A stretch of 64,000 nt of DNA from Hyaloscypha bicolor E (GCF_002865645.1 NW_020194557.1:310001-374000); one strand, 5' to 3'; counted from the first letter of the stretch, positions 48,035 to 59,797 are shown. Translations and numbers: made by a program. Notes: generated from the sequence alone by a model not told the origin.

Positions 48035-48963
48035 CTTTCTTTATCAATCGACAAGAGGCAGATGCCTCTATCGCTCGAAGGCAGCGGATCCTAGATACGT
48101 GTCGTATGTTGGCTTATTGCGGCTCAGTCGAATCGTTGGTCTCTCATCTCGCAGACGTACTCGAGGCGTCGTGCTTCGAGATCGCAGATAGCCAGAGATG
48201 GTTCGAATTATTCAGGAACAGGGCTCGTTATTCCCTCGAGGCGAAAGGTGGAGGAGGTCGTGGACATGTGAAGGTGACAGTTCGAACAAAAGCTTCTGGA
48301 CGTCAGCTTCCCTGTAAGGCAGGCCTCCACCAACCAAGCAAGCATCAGCCCGTCAATTGTCTGTCGCTGCAACTTCCCGACGAGTCCCAAAGAATTCGCG
48401 ACACTGGTTGCACTGGTTACACTGCTTGAACAATTCTCCGACAGCTTCACAACAGAAGAATCAATTGTTCTCGAGATCCCCCTGCGAGGACAGCCCCTCG
48501 GAAAGTCGCGAAAACGCGGGCGTCATTGGCTCATGACTGGCTGGGATCATGAGCCAAAAATACATCCGACATCCCACGCCTGTCAAACGTTTGCGGGACC
48601 GCATGATTCAGCGTCTTCAAAGCGACACCTTCGGATTTTCTTTCATGCGCAAGGCTGTGATCTGTATCACATTTTTCTAGAAGATGTTACTAGTCAAGGG
48701 TTTAATGAGAGGAACATTCGATTCAGTGTTGAAGCTCCCTGCCAAAACATTTTTTAAAACTCCATGGTGGAAGAGGAGTTCCTTCGATCCCGTAGTCGAG
48801 TTAGGGTCCGTACAAAATCGTGTAAAAAGTTGATTTTTATCATTAATTTCTCACGCTTTATGTCTCATGTTGAACGAGTCACGTTCAAGCCAGTTGGTAT
48901 CCCCAAAAAAATTCGAACATCTGGGCCGTTATCTGTTCACTCCGAAATCAAACTCCCACCTCC
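48035..48963. promoter_or_regulatory. Upstream region of the 1140-residue gene, no gene seen
   Basis: 930 bp between the start of the disordered-protein gene and the 3' end of the MFS gene, both on the minus strand. Plus-strand frames here are short and overlap the upstream gene antisense. No further feature. Confidence 0.45.
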
Positions 48964-50960
48964 TTAAGAGCTTCTCTTTCCGTACGGCTCGAATGGGAAA
49001 GACGCAGAAACAATTGCCATCACGAGGAATAGCGCAGCACAGACGTAAATCGGAACCGCAGTATCCGTGTTGGCGTATGTAGCAATAATTGCTGAAATGA
49101 TGCCCATAACTCGATTGCAAGCAACCGCAACACCATTGCCGGTTGCACGATGAGCGGACGGCAAGACCTCAGGCGTGTAGGCATACAAGCATCCATAGTA
49201 AACATCAGTGAAGAAGGCGATTGCGCAACTAAATCCAAGATTTTGCGATTCGTTTCGTACTTGCGTGTAGGCGAAAAAGAAAGCCATTGAGCACAAAGCC
49301 CCGATAACCATGGTGTATTTTCGACCCAGGATCTTCGTATTACACATCCAGCCAGCTAGCATAGGGCCCTTGAAATCGTTAGCTGGATATTCAGAACATA
49401 GCACTTGATTTCAAAGGAACTTACGGGTATCGAACTGATGTTAACCAACGCATAGTTTCTCCAAGTGATGGACGGCGATGGAGAGCCAAAGTCAGCGCCA
49501 CGAGACGCAAGGTAAGAGCCCAAAAAGACGTAGAACAGCGGGTAAGCAAGACCAATGAGCGTCCAGGAGAACCAGACCAAAGACGTGGAGAACCCCATCT
49601 TCTTCGTAGCGAACAAGCCTCGGAAATGGATCGTCAGCTCTCCAAGTGAGAGTTTCGACTTCCCGTGCGCGGATCGAATCACACCACAAGCTTCCAGCTG
49701 CTCAACAGTCAATGAGCACGTACGACCATACTTCTTCGCCATGTCTTGGAAACCCTGGACAAGCTGCTCCTCCTTGCCCTCTCCCAGAAGGAACTTCGGT
49801 GTCTCCTTTAGACGGATGATAGTTATTCTTGCAATGCTCATGAAAAACACCAAGGCTCCACTGGTGTACATCAGGTATCTCCATCCCTTATTACTGCTAT
49901 ACGGGCATACTCCCACGAGGGCTCCGTTTTTGTCGAATGGATCCGGGCAATTCCACCTTGCTTGTGCTGGGCGAAGTCAATCAGGTTTGTCTTGGGGATA
50001 GGAAATCTTGACTTACTCAGATAGCCCCAAGCAAGGAATCCTGCAATCGATTGTCCCAATCCCCACCAGGCAGCAAGCCAAGCTGTTCAAGGTCAGTGAA
50101 AGTTCCTGAATATCACCATACTTTGCGTCAGGTTGCGTACTTAGGACCCATTGCTTCTTTGAGGGCAAATACTCAATAAACACGGTTGTATCTAGAATCA
50201 AATTTCCTCCACCCCCGAAGCCTAAAAGAGCTATGAAGACAGCCAAAGATACCCAATTCGGCGCAGCCCCGGCGACAATTGTGAAAGCTGAGCAGAGGAA
50301 GAGTGATACGTTGAAAGCGAATCGTCGGCCAATAATATCACCGCTCACCCCCCAGAATAAAGCACCGATGAGCATGCCAACATATACCGCGATGGTGAGC
50401 GCATGGGGGTAGGATGGATTGAATTCGTACCTAGCGGGTATGGCGATTATTGATTGGAGAAGGAGGAGTAAGGAATCGACGCAGTATCTAGTCGGAGATT
50501 ATGTTAGTGGACATATTGTACAGTGTGGAGATTTTTGGGAAGCTACGAACCCGAACCCATTGAGTACAAAAAGCTTCCTAAGATACAATGTCAGTACTTC
50601 TGGCGGCTGGGCAGACGCAGAGTAGGCAGGCAAAGGCAGAAGAGATTTGTAGGAGGCGCGGCTACGAACCAATGGTAATTAGTCCATCCTATTTCATCAA
50701 TAGCCTTGCGTACTCATTAGTTATTCCTTTCAAATGCGCGATCGGCTTGACCATGTCGGTGCGTGTTGGAGTCTTCTCACATTGTTCACGAGAAACATTT
50801 TGGCATTGAGCGCGGGGTCGGTGTCCTGCAATGCAAGAATATCTTCCCCTTCTCCAACTGAATATCCATTCTGAACTGAATCGGGTTCTCCAATTGCAGT
50901 CTTCTCGTTCTTGGGATAATTCATCTCGTCGTCGCTGGCGGGTTTCATTGCTGAGACCAT
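48964..50960 (-). CDS. MFS transporter, SV2/metabolite:H+ symporter type
   Basis: A 12-helix secondary transporter. Seven exons (50960-50781, 50704-50670, 50577-50551, 50487-50141, 50082-50017, 49966-49425, 49368-48964) give 533 residues in frame. Seen in order: a charged lead (MVSAMKPASDDEMNYPKNEK), AIDEIGWTNYHWKLFVLNGFGYCVDS split over three exons, GALFWGVSGDIIGRR, GGGGNLILDTTVFIEYLP, LAAWWGLGQSIAGF, GWRYLMYTSGALVFF, RLKETPKFLLGEGKEE, then YTPEVLPSAHRATGNGVAVACNRVMG near the end. Exons 2 and 3 are tiny (35 and 27 nt); their donors read gttcgt and gttcgg, poor matches to consensus but the only ones keeping the family phrase in frame. The family moves small organic ions; substrate unknown. 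It is divergent from Dlt1. Confidence 0.9.
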
Positions 50961-52475
50961 GGTAACTTCACGGCAAGGTGTGCGCAGAAACTTGGATACT
51001 TCAAGGCTCCTATCTTCTATTGAAGTTAAGAGAGACCGAAGGGGAAGCTGACAACAATTGTGCCAGAAAGGCAAACAGACTTGAAGGAAAGAGAAAGATT
51101 AAAGGTTGAGGGCCTCGGACATCCCGATAGCTTCCTGCCGGGGATAGCTCAAGGCTATGATAAAGCACGCTATCACAATTGACCCGATTGCCAGGATTCC
51201 CAGTCTAAGGTCATGGTCGAAGAAGGTGATAGGCTCCCACTTGGTAGCCGTGACAGGAAATCGGGTCTGCAGGCCTTAAACGTCGACACATGATGATCTC
51301 TGCTGCGGAGGCAGAGACCAGCATGATAAGGTCGCACAATGATTGAACACATAATTTTGCAGCTCTGCATACGTAAGAATCTTGATGTTGCGGTGTCGAG
51401 GATTTCTGGCTGTCAACCCCACCTCTAACCAAACGCCAAACTCAATTCCAGGGTCCAGGTGGGCCGGGCAGAACCAACGTTCAACGTCCCGTTGGCTTCT
51501 CTTCAAGCCGTTGCCGCAGCCGTAGCCGTAGCCGCACACGTCAGTGAAAAAGCAAATGCCGACTGAAGCTCCAAGGAAAGGCTGCCGTCTGCTTGTTCAA
51601 TGCGCCACCTCCGCATTATGTCGCTGGCCTCACTGGCAGACCGTTGGGCACGGTGCGCGTTCTCGTGTTACTGCACTGTGTTACTGTATTGTATCGGTGT
51701 ACCGCGTGGTCCCTTCCGGCATCTTTGTCGGTCGTGCGACACGCGCCTTGCGCTTGGTTGGCATGTTACGTCTCCTAGCGATGATGATCGTCGGCATTGT
51801 ACAGTAAACCCATCCCACGTGGGTACGATGATTGGTAAAAGGTAGATCTGACGATAGTCGGCCGTCACAAGCTAATGGGCCTTTTTCAAACCTTGGAGCT
51901 GGATCGGTACTGTAGATAAGAGCAGCTTTGCCTTTGTAAAGATTTTTTGCTCAAGACGCGGTGTGCAGGTGACGCAGCCTGGACTGGATCGTGAGGGTGG
52001 CTAGGACGCGTATTGTGGCCAGATACGGAAGGTGGATAGCTCAGGACTGAACGCTACAAGAAGGCGACAAGCGGAGATGGAAAGTCTGCAGCTCTGAGCC
52101 TCTGAGGTTGGTGTTGAAGTTGCAATGAGGTGGTTGGGTGAGGGAGGGGAGGCACGTGGGAGGAGAGACGGCTGGGAGTCCACTTTAGAATAAAGTGGAC
52201 TGGGCTGACTTTACATAAGCGGCCAGGCTAATTTTCGACCTCAACCGCAGACCTCGAGCTTCCTCCAGCCTTCTGCCTTCTAGGGCATCTCCACATCTCT
52301 TGGAATCCGCCTCCTCCGCATTGGTTATGCAGAAGCTCATGCTGAAGCATCGTGTATGTCAATAAATCCACCTTTACCTCCGACGTCCGACAGCTATCTA
52401 TCAACCACACCCATGACGATCCTCACCTGAAAACCCGCGCGTGAGCCTCGAGCTCTTGCTAGCCATGCTACCACG
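50961..52475. promoter_or_regulatory. Divergent MFS / DLT1 upstream region
   Basis: 1.5 kb between opposite start codons. Frames within it overlap on both strands and look like chance. It contains a perfect 10-bp inverted repeat at 52178-52200, listed separately, 276 bp before the Dlt1 start. Confidence 0.5.
52178..52200. promoter_or_regulatory. Perfect inverted repeat, gtccacttta-gaa-taaagtggac
   Basis: Two perfect 10-bp arms around 3 bp, within the Dlt1 upstream region. As DNA it could be a dimeric regulator site; as RNA a short hairpin in a leader. No named factor assigned. Confidence 0.5.
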
Positions 52476-53798
52476 ATGAAGAAGATTACCCTCCATGCGA
52501 TATTAAAAATTCTCTATTCTTCATTCTATATCTTGCTGGGTCTCTGTCTCGTGGGACTTCTAGTCATCAGTCCCGCAGACGGTATTCGACAATCCCTGAG
52601 GCGCGACCAACTCGCGTTCCTTTTCGTAATCGGAGGATGCTATTGCGCCACGGCTGTTGTGGCCCTCTTTCTATATTCCAACAGAATATACAGCAAGAGG
52701 AAAGCCATAGCAGAGATACCAAAGTCCTACATACCTATCGAGAAGGGGGATGTGAACAAAAAGGTCAGGCGGATGATTGTGGCCAGCCTCAGCCGCAGTG
52801 CTGCAATCGCGTGGGATTCTCGACCGCGGATACCCACCGAACCGCCTACGATTGTCTCTGAGCCGGGGAATCGCGATGCTATTGCGAGACCTGCGGAAGG
52901 AGAGTCGGAGAAGATAGAGGGTTCGAGTGGGACTGCGGGGCTGCAGGAAGGGACGGTTACAATTCCACCAACTCGTCCGGTCTGGGGAGGTATTGCACAC
53001 AATGGATGGTCAACACCCACGTCACCAGATCTTCCAAATTTGCAATACATCACAGTTATCCTTGAATTACCTCACCTGATCGAAGCCCGGGCCGTCTCCT
53101 TGGCGCCTCCGGATCCCGAATCCGCTTCCGAACCACCCCTACCGGATATCCGGGCAGTAGACTTGCTTCAAAGACCAGCTGCAATGGGTCTCCGTGACTA
53201 CATTGGTCACCTCACAAGCGTCGGTGTCATCAGCTCTTCAATCGCAACCGACTTCCTCGCCTCCTACGAATATGCACGATTCTCCGCACGACCGCTCAGC
53301 GAAACCCAATTCCGCGACCTGATGAAGCAATTCGCGGAAGTTCTACGGAGCATGAATCCATTGACCCCTGCAATCCTAGCCAGTCTCGACATCGACCCCC
53401 CGGAAAGCGACATCGACGACGACGAGGTATCCTCGACTTCTACACCAACGACCGCACGTAGCAGATCTTTGGCCTCCTCACGGAGCGCTGCCAGCCGCGA
53501 TAGCAGTGAAGGCACCATCCGCACTGCCCCCTCGCAAAATCCAGGCCCAAATGGGTCCCCAAAGAAGAAACGGGAAGGATTCAGCACAGCACCTGCTACG
53601 CCCAAAAGCAAGAAACGCGTTATTTCCAGGACTCCGAGCGCGAATAGCTTCGCGCAGAGCAGGCAGCCGTATAATGGGAGTAGTGGCGATTCGAGCGAGA
53701 ATTTGCGCTCGGCGAGTCAGAGTAGTGTGATTAGGTTGAGCAAGACTAATGAGGACGGGGAGTTGCCTTATGTGCTGAAGATTCCTAGAGCACGATGA
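52476..53798 (+). CDS. dlt1: Dlt1-like membrane protein (defect at low temperature)
   Basis: An intronless 440-codon gene. The N-terminus has two membrane helices (about 11-33, YSSFYILLGLCLVGLLVIS, and 46-67, LAFLFVIGGCYCATAVVALFL), then IPKSYIPIEKGDVNKKVRRMIV and AIAWDSRPR, the conserved block of the fungal Dlt1 family, named for a yeast cold-growth phenotype. The middle part (about 240-310: GLRDYIGHLTSVGVISSSIATDFLASYEYARFS) is also typical. The C-terminal 120 residues are Ser-rich and disordered. Molecular role unknown. The start is supported by the immediately following helix and by the family motif. Confidence 0.85.
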   Translation: MKKITLHAILKILYSSFYILLGLCLVGLLVISPADGIRQSLRRDQLAFLFVIGGCYCATAVVALFLYSNRIYSKRKAIAEIPKSYIPIEKGDVNKKVRRMIVASLSRSAAIAWDSRPRIPTEPPTIVSEPGNRDAIARPAEGESEKIEGSSGTAGLQEGTVTIPPTRPVWGGIAHNGWSTPTSPDLPNLQYITVILELPHLIEARAVSLAPPDPESASEPPLPDIRAVDLLQRPAAMGLRDYIGHLTSVGVISSSIATDFLASYEYARFSARPLSETQFRDLMKQFAEVLRSMNPLTPAILASLDIDPPESDIDDDEVSSTSTPTTARSRSLASSRSAASRDSSEGTIRTAPSQNPGPNGSPKKKREGFSTAPATPKSKKRVISRTPSANSFAQSRQPYNGSSGDSSENLRSASQSSVIRLSKTNEDGELPYVLKIPRAR

Positions 53799-54583
53799 TA
53801 GTGCCGACAGGAGCGTTGTGCTCGACCTCATTAGCGACGTAGTTTGGGAAATGAGATGACTTCGGTTAGAGGAATTATTGGGTAGTATAATGTTTCAATG
53901 ATAATGTTTTAATCCAGGTGTGGGTGTTCTCCTGTTTCTTCCGATCGCGTTTTCAGTCACTGCTCATTTGTGCATTTTGGAGTTTCTTCGCATTCTCTGC
54001 TATCAACACTTTCAATTTTGTCGTTCCATTCATAACGTTCTGAAGCATGCTTTAGGGAGTTTCCTGCAATTCCTCCTCTTTCTTTGCCTCGATCACTCGG
54101 GACTCCACTCTTTTCTCTATCACGTGATACCCCTAATTGGCCCAAATTACCCGAGACCCGATGCGAAGCCGCCTTGGACGAAAGGATACTCTTCCTTGAG
54201 ACAAGACAGGCATCGGACGAGAAGGAAGTCTTTCGACGCGAAGCTCTTGAATCTCAGCCATGTCTTTTGGGGGTGCTCCGAGGCAACTGCTCCGTGTTGT
54301 TTAAACACCAACCTAGCGTGCCGTGTTGGCGGGTCTCGGGCAAGGGTACAAGCGTCCTCTATACCAGCTCACACTTCACCGAAATCAAGTTGCGGTCGAT
54401 CATATTCGCGACGACTTGCCGTGCTGTCGACGTTCTCCTGTGGCCGTTGCGACACAGGTCATTCCTTAACTTAGTGTTAACCCAACTCTCATACGGCGCG
54501 AGAAAACCTTCTTACCTCTCCTTGTTTATCCTTGCACGTGTTCCTGTTGTTCTTGGTTGTTGACTTTTCCCTAATCAGGGAAG
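53799..54583. other. Intergenic, no gene seen
   Basis: Overlapping plus frames (53920-54563) change frame repeatedly and have no domain. A TCACGTGATACCCCT word at 54120-54134 recurs at 57057-57071, downstream of the paralogous gene copy. Confidence 0.4.
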
Positions 54584-54994
54584 TCACTTCTCATGCTTGG
54601 CCATCGTAGCGTCGAAGTCGTCGAGGTATGCTTTCATGTCGGTAGCGTGGGAGGATGTAGCGTGCTGGGCAGACCTGTGGCGGTGTTGCACATGTGAGTG
54701 AGCTTGGTTGGCAATATAGGCTGCTGTGCGAGAGGCGGAGAGGCGTTGTTGGTCTGCAGCTGCAGCGGCGGCGGTCGAGGAGGAGTTAGAGGAAGAGGAG
54801 GAAGGAGAGTCTTGGATTGACCTGTGATGGTAGGCTGTTAGTTCGTGGTATATAGTTGATAGGATTCGAAAAGGGGGGAGAGCGGCGCCAACGAAATTAG
54901 AGGAAGTAAGAGATGGCATCGACAGGAGGAGGGGAACTTACCCGTTGACTGAGCCGTCAGTGGCATGGTTTGAGGATGGGTAGGAAGAAGACAT
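54584..54994 (-). CDS. Small protein of unknown function, paralog copy A
   Basis: Two exons, 54994-54942 and 54821-54584 (intron 120 bp, gtaagt...catcacag), give 96 residues. It starts MSSSYPSSNHATDGSVNG, has a low-complexity Ser/Ala centre, then SRTAAYIANQAHSHVQHRHR and TDMKAYLDDFDATMAKHEK at the end. No signal peptide or membrane helix. The gene is closely matched by copy B at 57928-58289 in sequence, exon number and exon 1 length (53 nt, same phase), which is good evidence that both are real. The conserved ends with a variable low-complexity centre suggest the termini matter. Function unknown. Confidence 0.75.
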
Positions 54995-55579
54995 CTCCTA
55001 ATAGGTGAGGCTGAGATGGAGCAGGGCCGGGGAGATGTGGCTGAGCGTCTATTCGCACGTGATGTGAGGCAAGGCGAATGGCAATGAGTGGCAGCGGGAA
55101 ATGGATTTTTGTGTGAACAAATTGTTCCGGGAGCTAGGGAACAAAGCCCATCTTATGTATAGGACGGTCGGTATAGAGTGGGTGGCCTGAAACTACTTTC
55201 GCTTTCGAGTCCTCGAGTTCATTGCACTTTTCATTTCAAGCCCTCACCTAATGGGTTCATAAAGGGCACACCACACGTGCGGAAGCGATGCCAATCACTT
55301 TCGCTCCCAAGGCGCCCCTCCTACTTGGACCTTGGTTGCCCGGCTGGACTGAAACAACAAGCAAAATTTTGGAGATGATGGATTATCTTTTGCCTAGGAG
55401 AGTCTCAGCCCACTGTCCCCTAGATGGGTTTGGAGTAGCCCGGCTACCACCTCTCCCGCCTCACTCCTCGGTCACCGCTTCATCTTGCGAGTATTGGTCG
55501 CCGCTGCCATCGCTGCCGGCTGGATGTCGGACAACGGCGAAATGGACCAATTACATGCAGTTTTCACCCCACCCCACCC

Positions 55580-55641
55580 CCAAGTGCTGCAAGTCCACGT
55601 CCAAGTGCTGCAAGCCCACGTCCAAGTGCTGCAGCCCACGT
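55580..55641 (+). repeat. 21-bp tandem repeat, three copies
   Basis: Three adjacent units of ccaagtgctgcaagyccacgt; the third lacks one a. Copies differ by a single base, so the array is young. Confidence 0.9.
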
Positions 55642-56789
55642 CGGGGTGTCTTGGGGCCCCGACCTCCGGTTGATCCTTAGCTTTTGCAGGGAGGCAGCGA
55701 CCGTTTACCGGAGGGGGGTGGAAATGGACGCAACAAATGCAGCCTCAAATTCAGGCATTGCATTTCGAGCTGTACGCTGCACGATACCCCCCGCAGCCGC
55801 CAACGGATACGATGCCGATTTTACAGATCGCTCCGCCCGCTGCAGGACGTCTGCTTTCCCAGCGCACCACATTAGTCCCTTCCCTCGCCTCGCCAACGTG
55901 CAGAATTTCCTGCTCCAGGCCTGCACGATACCCCCTTCCACCACCGCCCGTCTCTCCTGTCGCGGGCTGAGACCACACTCAAGGTGGGTGCAATTTATGT
56001 ACAGTCAACAAGAGCAGGTCTCTCCATACGAACAGTTCATACCTCGCCTCCACAGAATCTCCCTCTGGTGCAACCAACCGCAGAGTAGGTGCAGGACTCG
56101 ATGGTATTCTTTGCATATCCTGTTCTTTCACGCCTGCTTCACTTCATTTTGCTGTTCGATTCTCGTGCCTCTACCTGCATATGATTCTCCCACGAGCTCT
56201 TGGACATTCCACGAATTGTGGTTCTTTCATTGATTTCCTCTGTTGAGACTTTCATGGAGCCTAACTATTCCCCTCCATCCAATGCAACATCTCCTTTGCA
56301 CCTTCGCATTAACCCCCAGCCTTTCCATGTCGCACAAACACCACGTGACCGATATTCACTTTGGGCCGATTCTTGGCTCCAAACCACGACCCTGCCATGA
56401 TTGACATGGCACTGACCCATGCTCGTGTCCCCTGTCCTTCCCTGCACATGCCCCTCCGAACCGTTGCCTGCAGGTCGGACAGCAAGCCATGGTGCTGGGG
56501 GCCGACACTGGACGGCTATTCAAGGAAATCAAGTTTATGCCCCCAAGTGGGCTAGCGTGTGAGTAGCTTTGCGTACAAGCTTGGAAAGGCTCAGGACAAG
56601 GGGTCTCATCGGCAGTCCTCCTTCGACATCGCCGTCTTCGAAGTAGCTGAGAGTTTTTCCGCCATTCCGAAAGTTCGGGACCAATACACAAGCGTGCAAC
56701 CTTCACACAAAATCTTGAGCCTGGTGTTCTCAGAAGTCACATCTAGGAATACGTCTTGTTGAACACTACAGATCCCTAAGCGGAGATCT

Positions 56790-56823
56790 AGATCTTGACT
56801 TTTTCTTTATTAAGTCAAGATCT
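56790..56823. repeat. Inverted repeat with 12-bp arms
   Basis: Arms agatcttgactt and aagtcaagatct are perfect complements around a 10-base T-rich loop. It could form a hairpin; it lies in noncoding DNA between the paralogs with no assigned role. Confidence 0.6.
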
Positions 56824-57927
56824 TCAGTGATCAACATGATTCGCTGGGATATGCTTGGAATTTCAGAGCATCTGATTGTTGCGAAAACTCAAGCTGAGTC
56901 TTTCAATGTATTAAGGGGAAGTGATCACAATGGGAGATTCAAAGAATGGGATGATAGATATGTAAGGAAGTAGATTGGGCTTAGTAAGAAGCAAGTCTCA
57001 TTATGGGTGAGGCCAACTGCGGGTCTCGTGTATCCACTTTCCAATTGCTGGGTTCATCACGTGATACCCCTGAACGGCTCGGTTACCCCTCGGGTTGTCG
57101 AGTAATAGCTCAGGACACTTCAACTAAGGCTACGCTGAGATATGGGCTCGCCTTTGAACAAAACCCAACCTCTTGAAGAAAAATACGCGTGTCTCGACGG
57201 ACACGTTCGGTACGGTATTCTCTACTGAGATGTCTCCCTGCATTGACACGCGTGTTACAGTTGGGAGGCGTGTATGTGATAAAGACTGCCAAGCAGCTGA
57301 TTATCTGAGAGGAGACGTCGTGCAGTTGCTGTGAGGAAGTGTCTTGGTGTTGTGGCATCGAGGCGACGAAGAGTTAAGAGCTGGTTCTTCAGGAGACGCC
57401 GCGAAGTTGTGATGATGGAACTGCACCGGCGTTGTGAAGGAGGGAAGGCCGAGGAGGTGAAGAGTGATGAGGTGAAGGGCGACTTGGTGAAGGCAACAAG
57501 ATAATGGATGAAGAGCTGACATTATATATTGATCGAATTGTTGAGAGTAGGCCGGTCGGGGGAAACGGGGCAATTTTGATGACTTAAGGTGGAAAGGTGG
57601 TGAAGATTCTGATGACTTGTAGGTGGTGGGCGAAGTGGAGTACTCAGGGCGGAGGTATAAGCAACGCTTCATGTGAGGGGCTGTTTTGCCTCAGCTGTTC
57701 GTGCCGCCACGAGAGGTTCGCGACGGCAACAACTGGTGTTGACGCTCTTGTTGTGTTGCTTCCTGCGCGGCAGCTTCATGTTACCACTCGCAGCGCGGGT
57801 TGATTCCTGTATAGTTTCGTTAGCAAGAGTCATTCCTTGGGGCGAGAAAACCACTCCACCTTTCACTGTTTATCCTTTGATTTCTTTCTGCCTTTATTAT
57901 ATATTTCATCTTTCCAGCTGAGAAGGA

Positions 57928-58289
57928 TCACTGCCCATATTGTGCCATGGTAGCATCGAAGGCATCTAGGTATGCTTTCATTTCGGCTGCGTGGGAGGTA
58001 ATGGCGTCCCGAGTAGATTTATGACGGTGTTGAACGTGAGAAGGTGTTGGGTTGCTGACGTAGGCTTGGGTGCGGGAGTTGGAGAGGGCTTGTTGTTCGG
58101 TGGTAGAGGAGGAGGGGGACTCTTGGGCGGACCTGCAAGTGAGGGCTGTTAGTCAAAGTTTCTCGATTGACGAAGTTTGGAAGGAGAAAGGGAGCAGATG
58201 ACATCGCGACGAGTAGGACAACGAAGGAGAACCTACCTGTTGACTGAACCGTGGGTAGCCTGGCTGGAGGATGGGTAGGAGGTAGACAT
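57928..58289 (-). CDS. Small protein of unknown function, paralog copy B
   Basis: Two exons, 58289-58237 and 58132-57928 (intron 104 bp, gtaggt...cttgcag), give 85 residues: MSTSYPSSSQATHGSVNR, SAQESPSSSTTEQQALSNSR, then PSHVQHRHKSTRDAITSHA and AEMKAYLDAFDATMAQYGQ. It aligns with copy A end to end except for a shorter Ser/Ala centre. Both first exons are 53 nt and end after the second base of the codon. Same strand, about 3 kb apart: a tandem duplication. A CACGTGAT word lies 40-50 bp upstream of this start and another about 70 bp upstream of copy A, a candidate shared promoter element. No family recognised. Confidence 0.75.
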
Positions 58290-59600
58290 ATCCCTTGAGA
58301 CTTCGTAGGTATGCTGAGTGGGAAGGTAAAGCCACGTGATACGAGAAAGCACTTAGATGGCGAGGCTGTATCTTGTCTGAATGTGGAAGCTGGCTACGAG
58401 TTCTCTGATATTGGGGTTATGATGGGCATCGCGCCATTCTTATGTGTACGAGTGTCGAGATGAGTGAGCAGGCAGGAACTCCCCTTTCCAGCTTCAACAA
58501 CCATGTGCCCGCGCATCAACGTACCTACTTTTTGCTGGAATGGACGTTGTTTCGACCCCTGCCAGGGTAAGACGCACAATAACGACGTTGGCGGTCAACC
58601 CCTCCAACCCTAAGCTCCTGACTGGCCGACATTTTGAAAATCCGTCACAGGGATATGGTTCCGCTGCATGACGCCGACTGCACCTCGTTGTTGCTTCTTC
58701 TCAAATTCGACCTGAGCAGCAATCGGGAGCAATGACGATGGGGACTGTGGCCATAGAACCCCCCTGCTGCCATCCTACCCACACAATGCTACTTTTGAAG
58801 TCACAGTCATTTGGACAGGCAGTGACCTCGGGAGCAGCTCTCGAGACTTGGTAGTGTTGGCTAGATATCTTGTCGTGAGTACGCCCGGCAGTCTGCATCT
58901 GTCTTTCAAGGCCGTTGAACACCTGCATCCTCTTTCCGCGCCGAGGGCAGCCGGGGTTTCTTCAGCATGGTATCCTTGTTCGCTACCGAGCGCGATTCGT
59001 GATACACAGGCCAGTCCCTGCCATTTCTTGATCTCAGTTGGAATTGAGATCAAAGACTCCCGATGCATCAGTGCTCCACGCCCGCAGCGTTGGGGTCGGG
59101 ATATGGTGGAGTCAGCCGTCAACCCGCGTGGGGAGCGGCTCAGCGTGCTTTCTGCAGGGGAGAACCTTGCCCATATTACCAAATTCTGCAATCGTTTTCC
59201 CCTGGCTGTGCGAGTTCCCACTCGATAAGCTTCTGATTAACCTGTTAATAGCGCACACCCCTCTTCTGGAAAGGATATCCTTGCTCGGTTGAAGTAAGAC
59301 GCAGGCAAATCCCTGTCTCCTGTCAGCTTGTCGATCTCCGCTTTCCGGGTTGAGACACACAATCCATCAATGGACTCGGCAATTGACACGCATGCCAAGT
59401 TGCCAACAGGGGGGGAGCCGCCGCGGGAATCCGGCCAGAACGGCATCCCTGTTCTCTCTCAGCTGAGATTGCAGGCAAGTCCTAGTTGGGTTTTCCGATA
59501 TTCTATTTTGCCAGCTGAGACCACGTCGTGAATGCGACAGCTGGGCTCATCAATCTGCCCAAGTTGTAAGCCCAGCATGAACCTTCTTGGAAGAGACCTC
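58290..59600. other. Intergenic, no supported gene
   Basis: Frames such as 58775-59221 (minus) and 58848-59228 (plus) lie opposite one another and have no motif. This stretch ends at the first MITE copy. Confidence 0.4.
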
Positions 59601-59602
59601 TA

Positions 59603-59797
59603 ATATCGCCCCACTGAATGATTGCAGTGGGCCCTTGGGTAACGCCACCCTAAAACCTCGTTTGTACCCCGGAGTTAGGGAATATCAGGTGCTTATGAGT
59701 GCTAGGGTATTCGTTGGAGACCCTTGAGATTGCAAGTGCTTGGGTGGTGTTATCCTTGGGCCCACTGTGATGATTCGGGGGGCGGGGGAGGGGGGTA
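59603..59797 (-). mobile_element. MITE-like element, copy 1 (inverted)
   Basis: The reverse complement matches copies 2 and 3 along its length: gtaacgccaccctaaaacc, then gaatatcaggtgct, then gtggtgttatccttgggccc. The ends are C- and G-rich with gcagtggg/cccactgt terminal inverted sequence. It is the most diverged copy. It is too short to encode a transposase. Confidence 0.75.

Larger units (their letters stand above)
54995..57920. other. Intergenic with short repeats, no supported gene
   Basis: Nearly 3 kb between the two paralogs. Many short frames on both strands (for example 55288-55680, 55646-56233) have Ser/Pro-rich chance composition. It holds a 21-bp tandem repeat and a 12-bp inverted repeat, listed separately. 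Confidence 0.4.

Noticed and set aside
47743..48429. 228-codon plus-strand frame opposite the 5' end of the 1140-codon gene
   Set aside because: It shadows a well-supported minus-strand gene, has no motif and no introns of its own.
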